A DNA stretch of 16,925 bases from CAZMGD01 sp964565705 (GTDB lineage: Bacteria > Actinomycetota > Acidimicrobiia > Acidimicrobiales > Ilumatobacteraceae), in NCBI GenBank assembly GCA_964565705.1, contig CAZMGD010000094.1, positions 1 to 16,925 of the forward strand, read 5' to 3'. The notes under the pieces were generated by a model. The model saw nothing but the letters and a program-made list of their open reading frames with translations, did not search any database and was not told the origin of the DNA. This document shows, piece after piece, positions 1 to 6,471 of the stretch (within the stretch, counting starts at the first letter, position 1; each line of letters begins with the position of its first letter). Both the position numbers and the translations under genes were made by a program.

Positions 1-1908
1 GGCGAGGTGGGCGATGCAGCGCAGCTCGATCTGGTTGTAGTCGGCCACCAGCAGCTCGGTGCCGTGCCCGGCGACGAACACCGATCGGAACTGACGGCCC
101 TCCTCCCGGCGGACCGGGATGTTGTGGAGGTTCGGCTTGTCACTGGAGAGCCGTCCGGTGCGGGCGATCGTCTGGTTGAACGTGGCGTGGATGCGCCCGT
201 CGGCGGCGACCTCCGACAGCAGGCCCTCGCCGTAGGTGCCACGCAGCTTCTCGACCTCGCGGTGGGCCAGCAGCGGTTCGATGAACTCGGGCCACTGGTC
301 GCGCAGCTTCTCCAGGCTCGCGGCATCGGTGCTGGCGCCGGTCTTCGTCTTCTTCACCGGCGTGAGGCCGCGCTCGGTGAAGAGGATCTCGCGCAGCTGG
401 ATCGGAGAGTTGAGGTTGAACGGGCGGCCGACCACCTCGTGCAGCACGCCGGTGAGGCGCTTCACCTCGGCGGTCAGGCGATCGAAGAGCACGCGCAGCT
501 CGTCGACGTCGACGGCGATGCCCGCATGCTCCATCCGGGCGAGCACGCGCACGAGCGGGTTCTCGATCGTGTCGTAGAGGTCGCGCATGCCCTGCTTGTC
601 GAGCGCGGCGAGCAACGGTCCGGCGACACGGTCGACGGCGAGGGCCTCGCGGGCAGCGCGCACGGCGTCGTCGTCGCCCCCGCCGCCGAAGTCGAGCTGG
701 CCGGAGGCCACGGGGTCGCTGTCGGGGAAGCGTACGTTCGTATAGCGCTCCAGCAGCCCGGCGATCGAGTACGACGTCTGGGCCGGGTCGAGCAGGTAGG
801 CGGCGATCGCGGTGTCGAGCTGCAGCCCGGTCTGGTCGATCTCCAGCGCGAGCAGCGATCGGAGCACCGGCTTGATGTCGTTGCCGCGCACCGCCGGGAA
901 GCCGGCGACGGCGTCGGCGACGGTCTCGTCGTCGAGCAGGGCGGCAGGCACCCAGGCGACCTCCGACGACGACGGATCCGTCACCACCGCGATGCCGAGC
1001 AGGTCGCTGCGCCCGGGGTCGCCCACCCACGCGCCGGCGATCGACGCCTCCCGCAGCGACGCGAGTGAGGCGACGGCGTCGGCCGGTGTCTCGAAGCGGA
1101 CCAGCTCCGGGTGGAGCACCTCGGCGTTGGCGTCGGAGACGGCGACGCGCTCCACGCCGAGGCCGGCGAGCGAGTCCTGAAGGCGGTCGAACAGCGTGCG
1201 GAACTCGAGGAACTCGAAGAGCCGCTTGACCTCGTCCTGGTTGGGCTCGATGCCCAGCGTCGAGTAGTCGACATCGATCGGCACGTCGCGCCGAAGCACC
1301 ATGACGTCGGCGTTCTGCAGCACCTGGGCCTGGTGCTCGGCGAGCGAGGCCCGCAACTTCGGCGTCTGCTCGTCGAGGTGCTCGAAGATGCCGGCAAGGC
1401 CGCCGTAGTTGTTGATCAGCTTGGCCGCGGTCTTCTCCCCCACCCCCGGCACGCCGGGCAGGTTGTCGCTGGGGTCGCCGCGCATCGCCGCGTACTGCAC
1501 GTACTGCTCGGGGGTGACGCCGGTGCGCTCCTTGATGCCGGCCTCGTCGTACAGCGCGTAGTCGCTGACGCCGCGCCGGTTGTACAGCACCTTGATCAGC
1601 GGGTCGTGGACGAGCTGGTAGCTGTCGCGGTCACCGGTGACGATCAGGACGTCACGGCCCTCGGCCTCGGCCCGGGTGGCGACGGTGGCGATGATGTCGT
1701 CGGCCTCGAACCCGGCCAGCTCCACGACGGTGACGCCGAGCGCGTCGAGCACCGGGCGCACCAGGCCCATCTGCTGGCNNNNNNNNNNCGTGAACCCGAA
1801 CACGGCGTTGGTGACCTGGCCGCTCGCCGTTGCCATGTCGGTCGGCAAGGCGAAGAACGCGCGGTAGGTCAAGGAGTTGCCGTCGAGCAACAGCAGCGGA
1901 GCGCCCAT
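1..1908 (-). CDS. polA: DNA polymerase I, N-terminal two thirds (truncated by window edge, interrupted by an N gap)
   Basis: Family A DNA polymerase, used in Okazaki-fragment processing and repair. The ATG at 1908 opens with MGAPLLLLDGNSLTYRAFF, the 5'-nuclease start with its metal-binding Asp. After the N gap come FEADDIIATVA and VTGDRDSYQLV (acidic metal ligands) and the helix-hairpin-helix segment GDPSDNLPGVPGVGEKTAAK. In the 3'-5' exonuclease region the usual DxE pair is replaced by AGAWVGDPG, so proofreading is probably inactive, as in many actinobacterial PolA proteins. The polymerase domain begins with IHATFNQTIARTGRLSS and NLHNIPVR, and motif A reads ADYNQIELR at about 45-19; the remainder lies beyond position 1. 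The frame is the same on both sides of the Ns, but about 45 residues expected there are missing. The start lies 10 nt after the pdtaR stop, so the two are probably co-transcribed. Confidence 0.96.
   Translation of the reverse strand, partial: MGAPLLLLDGNSLTYRAFFALPTDMATASGQVTNAVFGFTXXXXQQMGLVRPVLDALGVTVVELAGFEADDIIATVATRAEAEGRDVLIVTGDRDSYQLVHDPLIKVLYNRRGVSDYALYDEAGIKERTGVTPEQYVQYAAMRGDPSDNLPGVPGVGEKTAAKLINNYGGLAGIFEHLDEQTPKLRASLAEHQAQVLQNADVMVLRRDVPIDVDYSTLGIEPNQDEVKRLFEFLEFRTLFDRLQDSLAGLGVERVAVSDANAEVLHPELVRFETPADAVASLASLREASIAGAWVGDPGRSDLLGIAVVTDPSSSEVAWVPAALLDDETVADAVAGFPAVRGNDIKPVLRSLLALEIDQTGLQLDTAIAAYLLDPAQTSYSIAGLLERYTNVRFPDSDPVASGQLDFGGGGDDDAVRAAREALAVDRVAGPLLAALDKQGMRDLYDTIENPLVRVLARMEHAGIAVDVDELRVLFDRLTAEVKRLTGVLHEVVGRPFNLNSPIQLREILFTERGLTPVKKTKTGASTDAASLEKLRDQWPEFIEPLLAHREVEKLRGTYGEGLLSEVAADGRIHATFNQTIARTGRLSSDKPNLHNIPVRREEGRQFRSVFVAGHGTELLVADYNQIELRCIAHLA
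1779..1788. other. Assembly gap (10 Ns) inside polA
   Basis: Ten undetermined bases. On the minus strand the text before the gap ends ...TNAVFGFT and the text after it begins QQMGLVRPVL. In family members such as E. coli Pol I these two points are separated by about 46 residues (the substrate-binding part of the 5' nuclease). The run is therefore most likely a placeholder for roughly 130-150 missing bases, not a true 10-base spacing. Confidence 0.9.
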
Positions 1909-1918
1909 CGTCAGTGCC

Positions 1919-2494
1919 TCACGGCACCAGGTCGCCCGCCAGGATGCGCTCAGCGACCGCCTTCATTCGGGTGCGCTCGCTCATCGCCGTGCGCTGGATG
2001 AACGTGAACGAGTCGGCTTCGCTCAGGCCGTGGCGGTCCATCAACAGGCCCTTGGCGCGGTCGACGATCTTGCGCGACTCGATCTGCTCGCCGAGGCTGT
2101 CGACCTCGGTTGCCAGCGCCTGGAGCTCGCGGAAGCGGCCGATCGCGACCTCGATCGCCGGGATCAGATCGCTCTTCTGGAACGGCTTGACGAGGTAGGC
2201 GAGGGCACCGGCGTCGCGGGCCTGCTCGACCACCTCGCGCTGGCTGAACGCGGTGAGGATCAGCACCCCGCAGATCCGCTCGTCGCTGACGATGCGGGCC
2301 ACCTCGAGCCCGTCCATCCCAGGCATCTTGATGTCGAGGATCGCCAGGTCTGGCTGCAGCGAGCGCACCAGGTCGACCGCGTCGTCGCCGCGACCGGTCT
2401 CGCCGACGACCTCGTAGCCCTCCTCCTCGAGCGTCTCCTTGAGGTCGAGGCGGATGATCGCCTCGTCCTCGGCGATGACGACGCGGATGGTCAC
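1919..2494 (-). CDS. pdtaR: PdtaR-type response regulator with ANTAR RNA-binding output domain
   Basis: Two-component response regulator that binds RNA through an ANTAR domain and acts on transcription antitermination. With the GTG at 2494 it is 191 aa. Receiver domain, residues 3-118: acidic pocket E9/D10, phospho-acceptor D54 in LAILDIKMPG, T81 and K103 (VKPF). ANTAR domain, about 130-186, with the typical DRAKGLLMDRHGLSEADSF and IQRTAM. It closely resembles mycobacterial Rv1626 (PdtaR) as I recall it, including TAFSQR and AYLVKPF, and in mycobacteria that gene also lies close to polA. The GTG start is preferred because GGAGG (2507-2503) sits 8 nt upstream. An in-frame ATG at 2596 would add 34 residues with no domain character. 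The partner kinase PdtaS is not in the window. Confidence 0.93.
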   Translation of the reverse strand: MTIRVVIAEDEAIIRLDLKETLEEEGYEVVGETGRGDDAVDLVRSLQPDLAILDIKMPGMDGLEVARIVSDERICGVLILTAFSQREVVEQARDAGALAYLVKPFQKSDLIPAIEVAIGRFRELQALATEVDSLGEQIESRKIVDRAKGLLMDRHGLSEADSFTFIQRTAMSERTRMKAVAERILAGDLVP

Positions 2495-2544
2495 GACGGG
2501 AGCCTCCGCACCGGGGGCGTTGCTTCGTTGCAGCGCTCGATCAT
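2491..2544 (-). CDS. Possible 17-aa leader ORF overlapping the pdtaR start
   Basis: ATG at 2544, preceded by AGGA 7 nt upstream, encodes MIERCNEATPPVRRLPS. Its TGA overlaps the pdtaR GTG in a GTGA junction (2494-2491). The pdtaR Shine-Dalgarno lies inside this ORF, so its translation would pass over and couple to pdtaR initiation. The peptide matches no family I know. The alternative is a chance small ORF in GC-rich DNA; the SD and the exact stop/start overlap are the only support. Confidence 0.4.
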   Translation of the reverse strand: MIERCNEATPPVRRLPS

Positions 2545-2673
2545 CGAACGGTCCTTTCGGGCACGGGGCCGTGGTCGCCTTCGGGCGAGTTGCCATTCAA
2601 GCACGCCGAACCGCCCCGTCGCTCAGGAGAGCACCGACGCTTGGCGAGCCCCGCTGGCGAGGCGCAGACAGCG

Positions 2674-2691
2674 AGCGCAGCGAGCCACTAG
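2674..2691 (-). repeat. 18-bp dispersed repeat, copy 1, containing the stop codon of the coiled-coil gene
   Basis: Read on the minus strand from 2691, CTAGTGGCTCGCTGCGCT is identical to the last 18 bases of the window (16908-16925). In both places the TAG is the stop codon of the preceding gene. The adjoining DNA to about 2641 is internally repetitive (gcgagcgcagcgagc and ggcgag units) and non-coding. Confidence 0.8.
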
Positions 2692-2972
2692 GACAGCATC
2701 TTGTCCAGCAGTTGATCCTGGCGCTGTTCGAGCTCGGCGATCGAGGCGACGATGTGCGCTCGATGCTTGGCCATCGCATCGGCGTGCGAGCGAGCGTCGC
2801 GGTACTCGAAGCTGGCCATCGGCGTCTCAGCGACCATCGCCCGCATCGCCTTGTCGTCGGCCTCGTCGGCGAGGTGAGCGAGCTGCTCGTCGATGATGCG
2901 CAGCTCCTCGCGCAGCGAACGGAGCCTGGCGCCGACCTGGTTGAGACGTCGTTCGATGAGGCGGCCACCCAC
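2688..2972 (-). CDS. Small coiled-coil protein of unknown function
   Basis: 94 aa from the GTG at 2972 to the TAG at 2690-2688. I do not recognise a named family. The protein is almost wholly helical and charged, with heptad-like leucines in two stretches: residues 5-37 (RLIERRLNQVGARLRSLREE and on to HLADEAD) and residues 66-93 (MAKHRAHIVASIAELEQRQD and on). The stretches are joined by a conserved-looking TPMASFEYRDA linker, suggesting an antiparallel helical hairpin or dimer. It has no signal peptide or membrane segment. The gene is divergent from malQ (51 bp between starts) and lies upstream of pdtaR on the same strand. No SD is visible. A TACACT -10-like hexamer ends 7 nt before the GTG, consistent with a leaderless message. 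Longer upstream reading frames on this strand overlap malQ and are not credible. Confidence 0.72.
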   Translation of the reverse strand: MGGRLIERRLNQVGARLRSLREELRIIDEQLAHLADEADDKAMRAMVAETPMASFEYRDARSHADAMAKHRAHIVASIAELEQRQDQLLDKMLS

Positions 2973-2979
2973 GTCGCGG

Positions 2980-2985
2980 AGTGTA
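2980..2985 (-). promoter_or_regulatory. -10-like hexamer for the coiled-coil gene (leaderless candidate)
   Basis: TACACT on the minus strand fits the actinobacterial TANNNT -10 pattern. It is followed by 7 nt and then the GTG start at 2972, placing a start of transcription at or next to the start codon. No clear -35 is visible at the standard distance. Confidence 0.4.
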
Positions 2986-3023
2986 GGTCGCGCCGCGCGG
3001 TGCCGCCCGGCAAGACTGCGCTC

Positions 3024-4787
3024 GTGATCGACCAGCACGGCGTGAGCGACGGGTACCACGACGTCGATGGTTCCTGGCACTCGACGACGGCCGAGGCCCG
3101 CGCTGCACTCCACGCGGCGATGGGCGACCCCGGCGCACAGCCCGGGCTCTGGTTCGTCCCCGAGGGGTGCACGGACGGGATGTGGTCGCCGTGCCGGATC
3201 GTCCTGGAGGACGGCAGCGACCTCGGCATGTTCGATGCACTGCCCGACGGTCTGCCGATCGGCTACCACCGCCTGGAGCCGGTGGATGGCTCGCCGGCGA
3301 GCGCACTGATCGTGCACCCGGAGCGGGCCCCGCAGGCGCCCGTCGCGTGGGGCGTCGCCGCCCAGGTGTACGCGCTGTGGAGCGACGGGTCCTGGGGCAT
3401 CGGCGACCTCGCCGACGTCGAGACCCTCGGTCGTGTGGCGGCGGATCGGGGGGCGGGTGTGCTGCTGCTCAGCCCGCTGCACGCGCCGGCGCCGGGCAGC
3501 CCGCAGGAGAACAGCCCTTACTCCCCGTCCAGCCGGTGCTGGTGGAACCCGCTGCTGCTGCGTCCCGAGGCGCTCGCTCCGCCTGCGCTGCGGCCGACAC
3601 CTGACGTGCTCATCGACCGCGAGGCCGTGTGGCCGGCGAAGCGCTCAGCGCTGTGGGAGGAGTTCCGCGGTCGGCACGCCGACGGCGGCTGGCGGTCGTG
3701 GGCGGCGACGGTCGGGCGAGCGGTCGACCTGTTCGGGGCATGGAACGCGCTCGCCGAGTGCCACGGCGCACGGTGGCGGGACTGGCCGGCGGCGCTGCGC
3801 TGCCCCGGCCCGGCGGTGTTGGAGACGGTCGGCCGCGACCCGGAGTTGTCGGCGGCCGCCGACTTCCACGTCTGGCTGCAGTGGCGGCTGCACGAGCAGT
3901 TGAACGCGCTCGCCCCAGGGTCGGGCCCGATCGGGCTGATCGGCGACATGGCGGTCGGGTTCACGCCCGACGGGTTCGACGCCTGGCGGTTCCAGGATCT
4001 GCTGGCCGCGGGGGACGTGCGGCTGGGCGCGCCGCCCGACGAGCTCGCCCCGGCCGGGCAGGACTGGGGCCTGCCGCCGTTCGTGCCCTGGAAGCTGCGC
4101 GCCGCGGGCTACCGACCGCTGATCGACACGATGCGGGCCGTGTTCACGGGCATGGCCGGCATCCGCATCGACCACGTGATGGGCCTGTTCCGCCAGTACT
4201 GGGCGCTGCCCGACCGGCCGGGCGCGTACGTGCACTTCCCCGCCGAGGAGTTGCTGGCGATCGTGAGCGTCGAGGCCCGCCGCGCCGGAGCGTTCGTGAT
4301 CGGCGAGGATCTCGGCACCGTGCCGCCCGAGGTGCCGCCGGCGATGCGATCGAGGGGGATGCTCGGCACGAGGGTCGTCGTGCTCGACGAGGATCCGCCG
4401 TCCGCCTGGGAACCGGAGTGCGTCGCCACGCTGACCACCCACGACCTGCCGACGATGGCCGGCGTGCTGGCCGGTGACGGGCCCGACGACATGCGCGATC
4501 GCCTCGCCGCGGCGATGGCCGCTCGGGGCGCCGCCGCGGCGATCGACGCACTGCGCACCGGCGAGACCGGCGAGGCGTTGCAGCGTCGCTTGATCGACGT
4601 GCTCCACGACTCGATCCTCGACAGCCCGGCGGTGCTGCGCCTCGTCACCACCGACGACCTCTGCGGCACTGCGCTGCGCCAGAACGTGCCCGGCACGGTC
4701 GGCCCCCCGAACTGGTGTCGCTTCCTCCCGAACTCCGTCGACGCCCTCCCCTGGCCCACCACCGAAATCATGGGACGCACTGTGTGA
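3024..4787 (+). CDS. malQ: 4-alpha-glucanotransferase (amylomaltase), GH77
   Basis: Transfers alpha-1,4-glucan segments between maltooligosaccharides, in glycogen/maltodextrin metabolism; cytoplasmic, no signal peptide. 587 aa from the GTG at 3024. An N-terminal domain (IDQHGVSDGYHDVDGSW) precedes the GH77 barrel, recognisable by QVYALWSDGSWGIGDLAD, SPLHAP and NSPYSPSSR. All three catalytic acids are present: D383 (RIDHVMGLFRQYW, nucleophile), E428 (IGEDLGTVP, acid/base) and D474 (TTHDLPTMAG). The C-terminus has the usual RQNVPGTVGPPNW. An in-frame GTG at 3000 is an alternative start; 3024 was chosen because family similarity begins at IDQHG, although neither has a convincing SD. The gene stands alone, with no other glycogen genes adjacent. 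Confidence 0.95.
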   Translation: MIDQHGVSDGYHDVDGSWHSTTAEARAALHAAMGDPGAQPGLWFVPEGCTDGMWSPCRIVLEDGSDLGMFDALPDGLPIGYHRLEPVDGSPASALIVHPERAPQAPVAWGVAAQVYALWSDGSWGIGDLADVETLGRVAADRGAGVLLLSPLHAPAPGSPQENSPYSPSSRCWWNPLLLRPEALAPPALRPTPDVLIDREAVWPAKRSALWEEFRGRHADGGWRSWAATVGRAVDLFGAWNALAECHGARWRDWPAALRCPGPAVLETVGRDPELSAAADFHVWLQWRLHEQLNALAPGSGPIGLIGDMAVGFTPDGFDAWRFQDLLAAGDVRLGAPPDELAPAGQDWGLPPFVPWKLRAAGYRPLIDTMRAVFTGMAGIRIDHVMGLFRQYWALPDRPGAYVHFPAEELLAIVSVEARRAGAFVIGEDLGTVPPEVPPAMRSRGMLGTRVVVLDEDPPSAWEPECVATLTTHDLPTMAGVLAGDGPDDMRDRLAAAMAARGAAAAIDALRTGETGEALQRRLIDVLHDSILDSPAVLRLVTTDDLCGTALRQNVPGTVGPPNWCRFLPNSVDALPWPTTEIMGRTV

Positions 4788-4810
4788 GACCCCCTCCGTA
4801 GCGTTCGGCC

Positions 4811-5290
4811 ATGGAGTCACCAGAGGTGGTATGTCGAGCGTTCCAGCTCCGAGAACTCGGCAAGACGACCCGCGAGATCGCCGACGAGCTGAACGCCGGG
4901 ACCACAACCGTATGGTGGTGGTTTCACCGCGGACTGGAAGCCACCGTCGATCCCTACCGCGTCGAGCACGCCGGAGGGCTTTGCCCCTCCGAGTGCCCAC
5001 GTCGTGCCGGCCTCGACGAGTACCAGTACGCGCATCTGCTCGGCCAGTATCTCGGGGACGGCTGGATCGGCAAGCCGGTGCGCGGCGTGCACCGCCGTGC
5101 CTGTTCCCGCAGCACGGTCCCGGCATGAAGCACACGCGCCCGATCGTGCTCGAACCGTGGCAGCGAGCCATCGCGATCGACCGATGTGCAGGACAGTTTG
5201 CGGGCGGCCTCGTTCACAGCGACGGGTGGCGCGGCATGAACCCGGTCCAGCGTTGCTCTCCTCGATCGCTACGTCGGACCCAAAGCCTGA
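4811..5290 (+). pseudogene. Decayed HTH / LAGLIDADG-type DNA-binding protein gene
   Basis: An ORF from 4811 to 5128 (105 aa) carries a helix-turn-helix (about residues 8-43: LRELGKTTREIADELNAGTT) and then YAHLLGQYLGDGWI, a LAGLIDADG-like motif, but ends in nonsense. From 5098 another frame reads CLFPQHGPGMKHTRPIVLEP, then GQFAGGLVHSDGWRGMNPV, a second LAGLIDADG-like motif, to about 5250. From 5252, back in the first frame, it reads VALLDRYVGPKA and stops at 5288-5290. These pieces match, in order, the start, middle and end of an actinobacterial family of HTH proteins that I know as single proteins of over 200 aa. The segments normally between the pieces are absent, so two internal deletions, each changing frame, best explain it. 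Normal function is probably sequence-specific DNA binding, perhaps endonuclease-like. The last base is 1 nt from the tRNA-Leu gene. Confidence 0.75.
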
Positions 5291-5291
5291 G

Positions 5292-5376
5292 TGCCCGGAG
5301 CGGGACTTGAACCCGCAAGCCCTTTCGGGCAATGGTGTTTGAGACCATCGCGTTTGCCGTGTTTCGCCATCCGGGC
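5292..5376 (-). tRNA. tRNA-Leu (anticodon CAA)
   Basis: 85 nt, class II. The acceptor arm GCCCGGA (5376-5370) pairs with TCCGGGC (5299-5293), followed by discriminator A at 5292; CCA is not encoded. The anticodon loop CTCAAAC (5343-5337) gives CAA at 5341-5339, reading UUG. The long variable arm is a CCCGAAAGGG hairpin, and the T arm is GCGGG-TTCAAGT-CCCGC. It lies downstream of dppC on the same strand, 30 nt after its stop, so read-through from the operon is possible. Confidence 0.96.
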
Positions 5377-5395
5377 GGCAGCCGTCGAGGCTACC
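5377..5395 (-). terminator. Hairpin between dppC and tRNA-Leu
   Basis: On the minus strand GGTAGCC-TCGAC-GGCTGCC forms a 7-bp stem (one G-U pair) with a 5-nt loop. It starts 11 nt after the dppC stop and abuts the mature tRNA 5' end. There is no U-tract. It may terminate the dpp operon weakly or shape the tRNA precursor. Confidence 0.4.
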
Positions 5396-5406
5396 GTCAG
5401 ACCTCG

Positions 5407-6471
5407 TCAGACCTTGGCTTCGCGGGGGTCCCAGAGCTCTCTCGCCCGGTCGCTGACGCGGTTGAGGGCGAACACGGTGAGGAACATGACCGTCGCCGGC
5501 ACGAAGACCAGGTGCGGGATCGTCTGCAGGTCCTGGCTGCCGGCGTAGATCATGTTGCCCCACGTCGGCTCGGGGCGCGGGATCGACAGGCCGAGGAAGC
5601 TCAGCGAGCCCTCGGCGACGATCAGTACGGCGACGATGATGAACGCGTACGAGAGCAACGGCAGGGCGATGTTCGGCACGAGCTCGCGCAACACGATGCG
5701 ACGCTCCTTGGCGCCGAGCGAGCGGGCGGCGAGCACGAACTCGCGCTGGGCGACGGTCATCGTGTTGGCCCGGGCGAGGCGGATGTAGGTCGGGATGCCG
5801 AGGATCGCGAGCGCGGCGATCAGGTTCATCACCGACGGGCGCAGCGCGACCATCAGCGCGATCAGCAGGATCAACGGTGGGAAGGCGAGCAGCGAGTTGG
5901 TGAACACGCCGACGAAGGAGTCCAGCTTCCCCCGGAAGTACCCGGCGCAGACGCCGATCAGCCCGCCGATCAGGAGGCCGACCGCGGTGGCCCCGAGGCT
6001 GATCTGCAGCGACAAGCGGGCGCCGTAGATCACGCCACCGAGCATGTCCAGCCCGAACTTGTCGGTGCCGAGCGGGTGGGCGCTGAACAGATCCGGGCGT
6101 GCCGCGACCGGTTCGCTGAACGTCTTGGACGCGTCGCGCGACTCCTTGAGCGGGAGCACGTCGGCCAAGATCGCAGCGAGGACCACGATCGCGAGCCAGG
6201 CGACCGCCAGCCAGAGTCCAGTGTCGAACGCCGGGTGCACCACGCGCTGCAGGAACCGGTCGAGCCCCCAGTAGGCGACGACCAAGCCGGCCGCGACGCT
6301 GATGAGTCGCGGTTGGATCGGCGCGCTGCTCAGCAGATCGGTCCCGAAGTACACGAGGAACACGCCGACCAGGAACGCCGCGGCGCCGACCGGCCACGAC
6401 GTACCTCGGTGGACGGACGGGTCCGGCAGCGTGGGGCCGGACTCCTGCAACAACCTCTCAGCGACGGCCAC
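5407..6471 (-). CDS. dppC: Peptide ABC transporter permease, DppC/OppC family, with extra N-terminal helices
   Basis: Inner-membrane permease of a dipeptide/oligopeptide importer, partner of DppB. 354 aa from a GTG at 6471 with GAGGA 6 nt upstream; the start overlaps the dppB stop by 14 nt. Family marks: canonical first helix about 84-104, HPLGTD (132-137) before the transport core, the EAA loop contacting the ATPase (REFVLAARSLGAKERRIVLR, 243-262), and the C-terminal SLSFLGLSIPRPEPTWGNMI. Two further hydrophobic segments (about 27-43 and 55-71) precede the canonical first helix, making it about 50 residues longer than a typical DppC (near 300 aa). It is the last protein gene of the operon. 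Confidence 0.93.
   Translation of the reverse strand: MAVAERLLQESGPTLPDPSVHRGTSWPVGAAAFLVGVFLVYFGTDLLSSAPIQPRLISVAAGLVVAYWGLDRFLQRVVHPAFDTGLWLAVAWLAIVVLAAILADVLPLKESRDASKTFSEPVAARPDLFSAHPLGTDKFGLDMLGGVIYGARLSLQISLGATAVGLLIGGLIGVCAGYFRGKLDSFVGVFTNSLLAFPPLILLIALMVALRPSVMNLIAALAILGIPTYIRLARANTMTVAQREFVLAARSLGAKERRIVLRELVPNIALPLLSYAFIIVAVLIVAEGSLSFLGLSIPRPEPTWGNMIYAGSQDLQTIPHLVFVPATVMFLTVFALNRVSDRARELWDPREAKV

Noticed and set aside
981..1397. Open frames on either strand overlapping polA
   Set aside because: They are out-of-frame shadows; the frame starting at 1908 gives continuous Pol I similarity through this region.
2575..2588. TCGCC-TTCG-GGCGA hairpin upstream of pdtaR
   Set aside because: Only a 5-bp stem in GC-rich DNA, not placed at a gene end; too weak to call a terminator or riboswitch.
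2439..3023. Possible long N-terminal extension of malQ upstream of 3024
   Set aside because: The open frame runs back through the coiled-coil gene and pdtaR on the other strand, with no family similarity before IDQHG.
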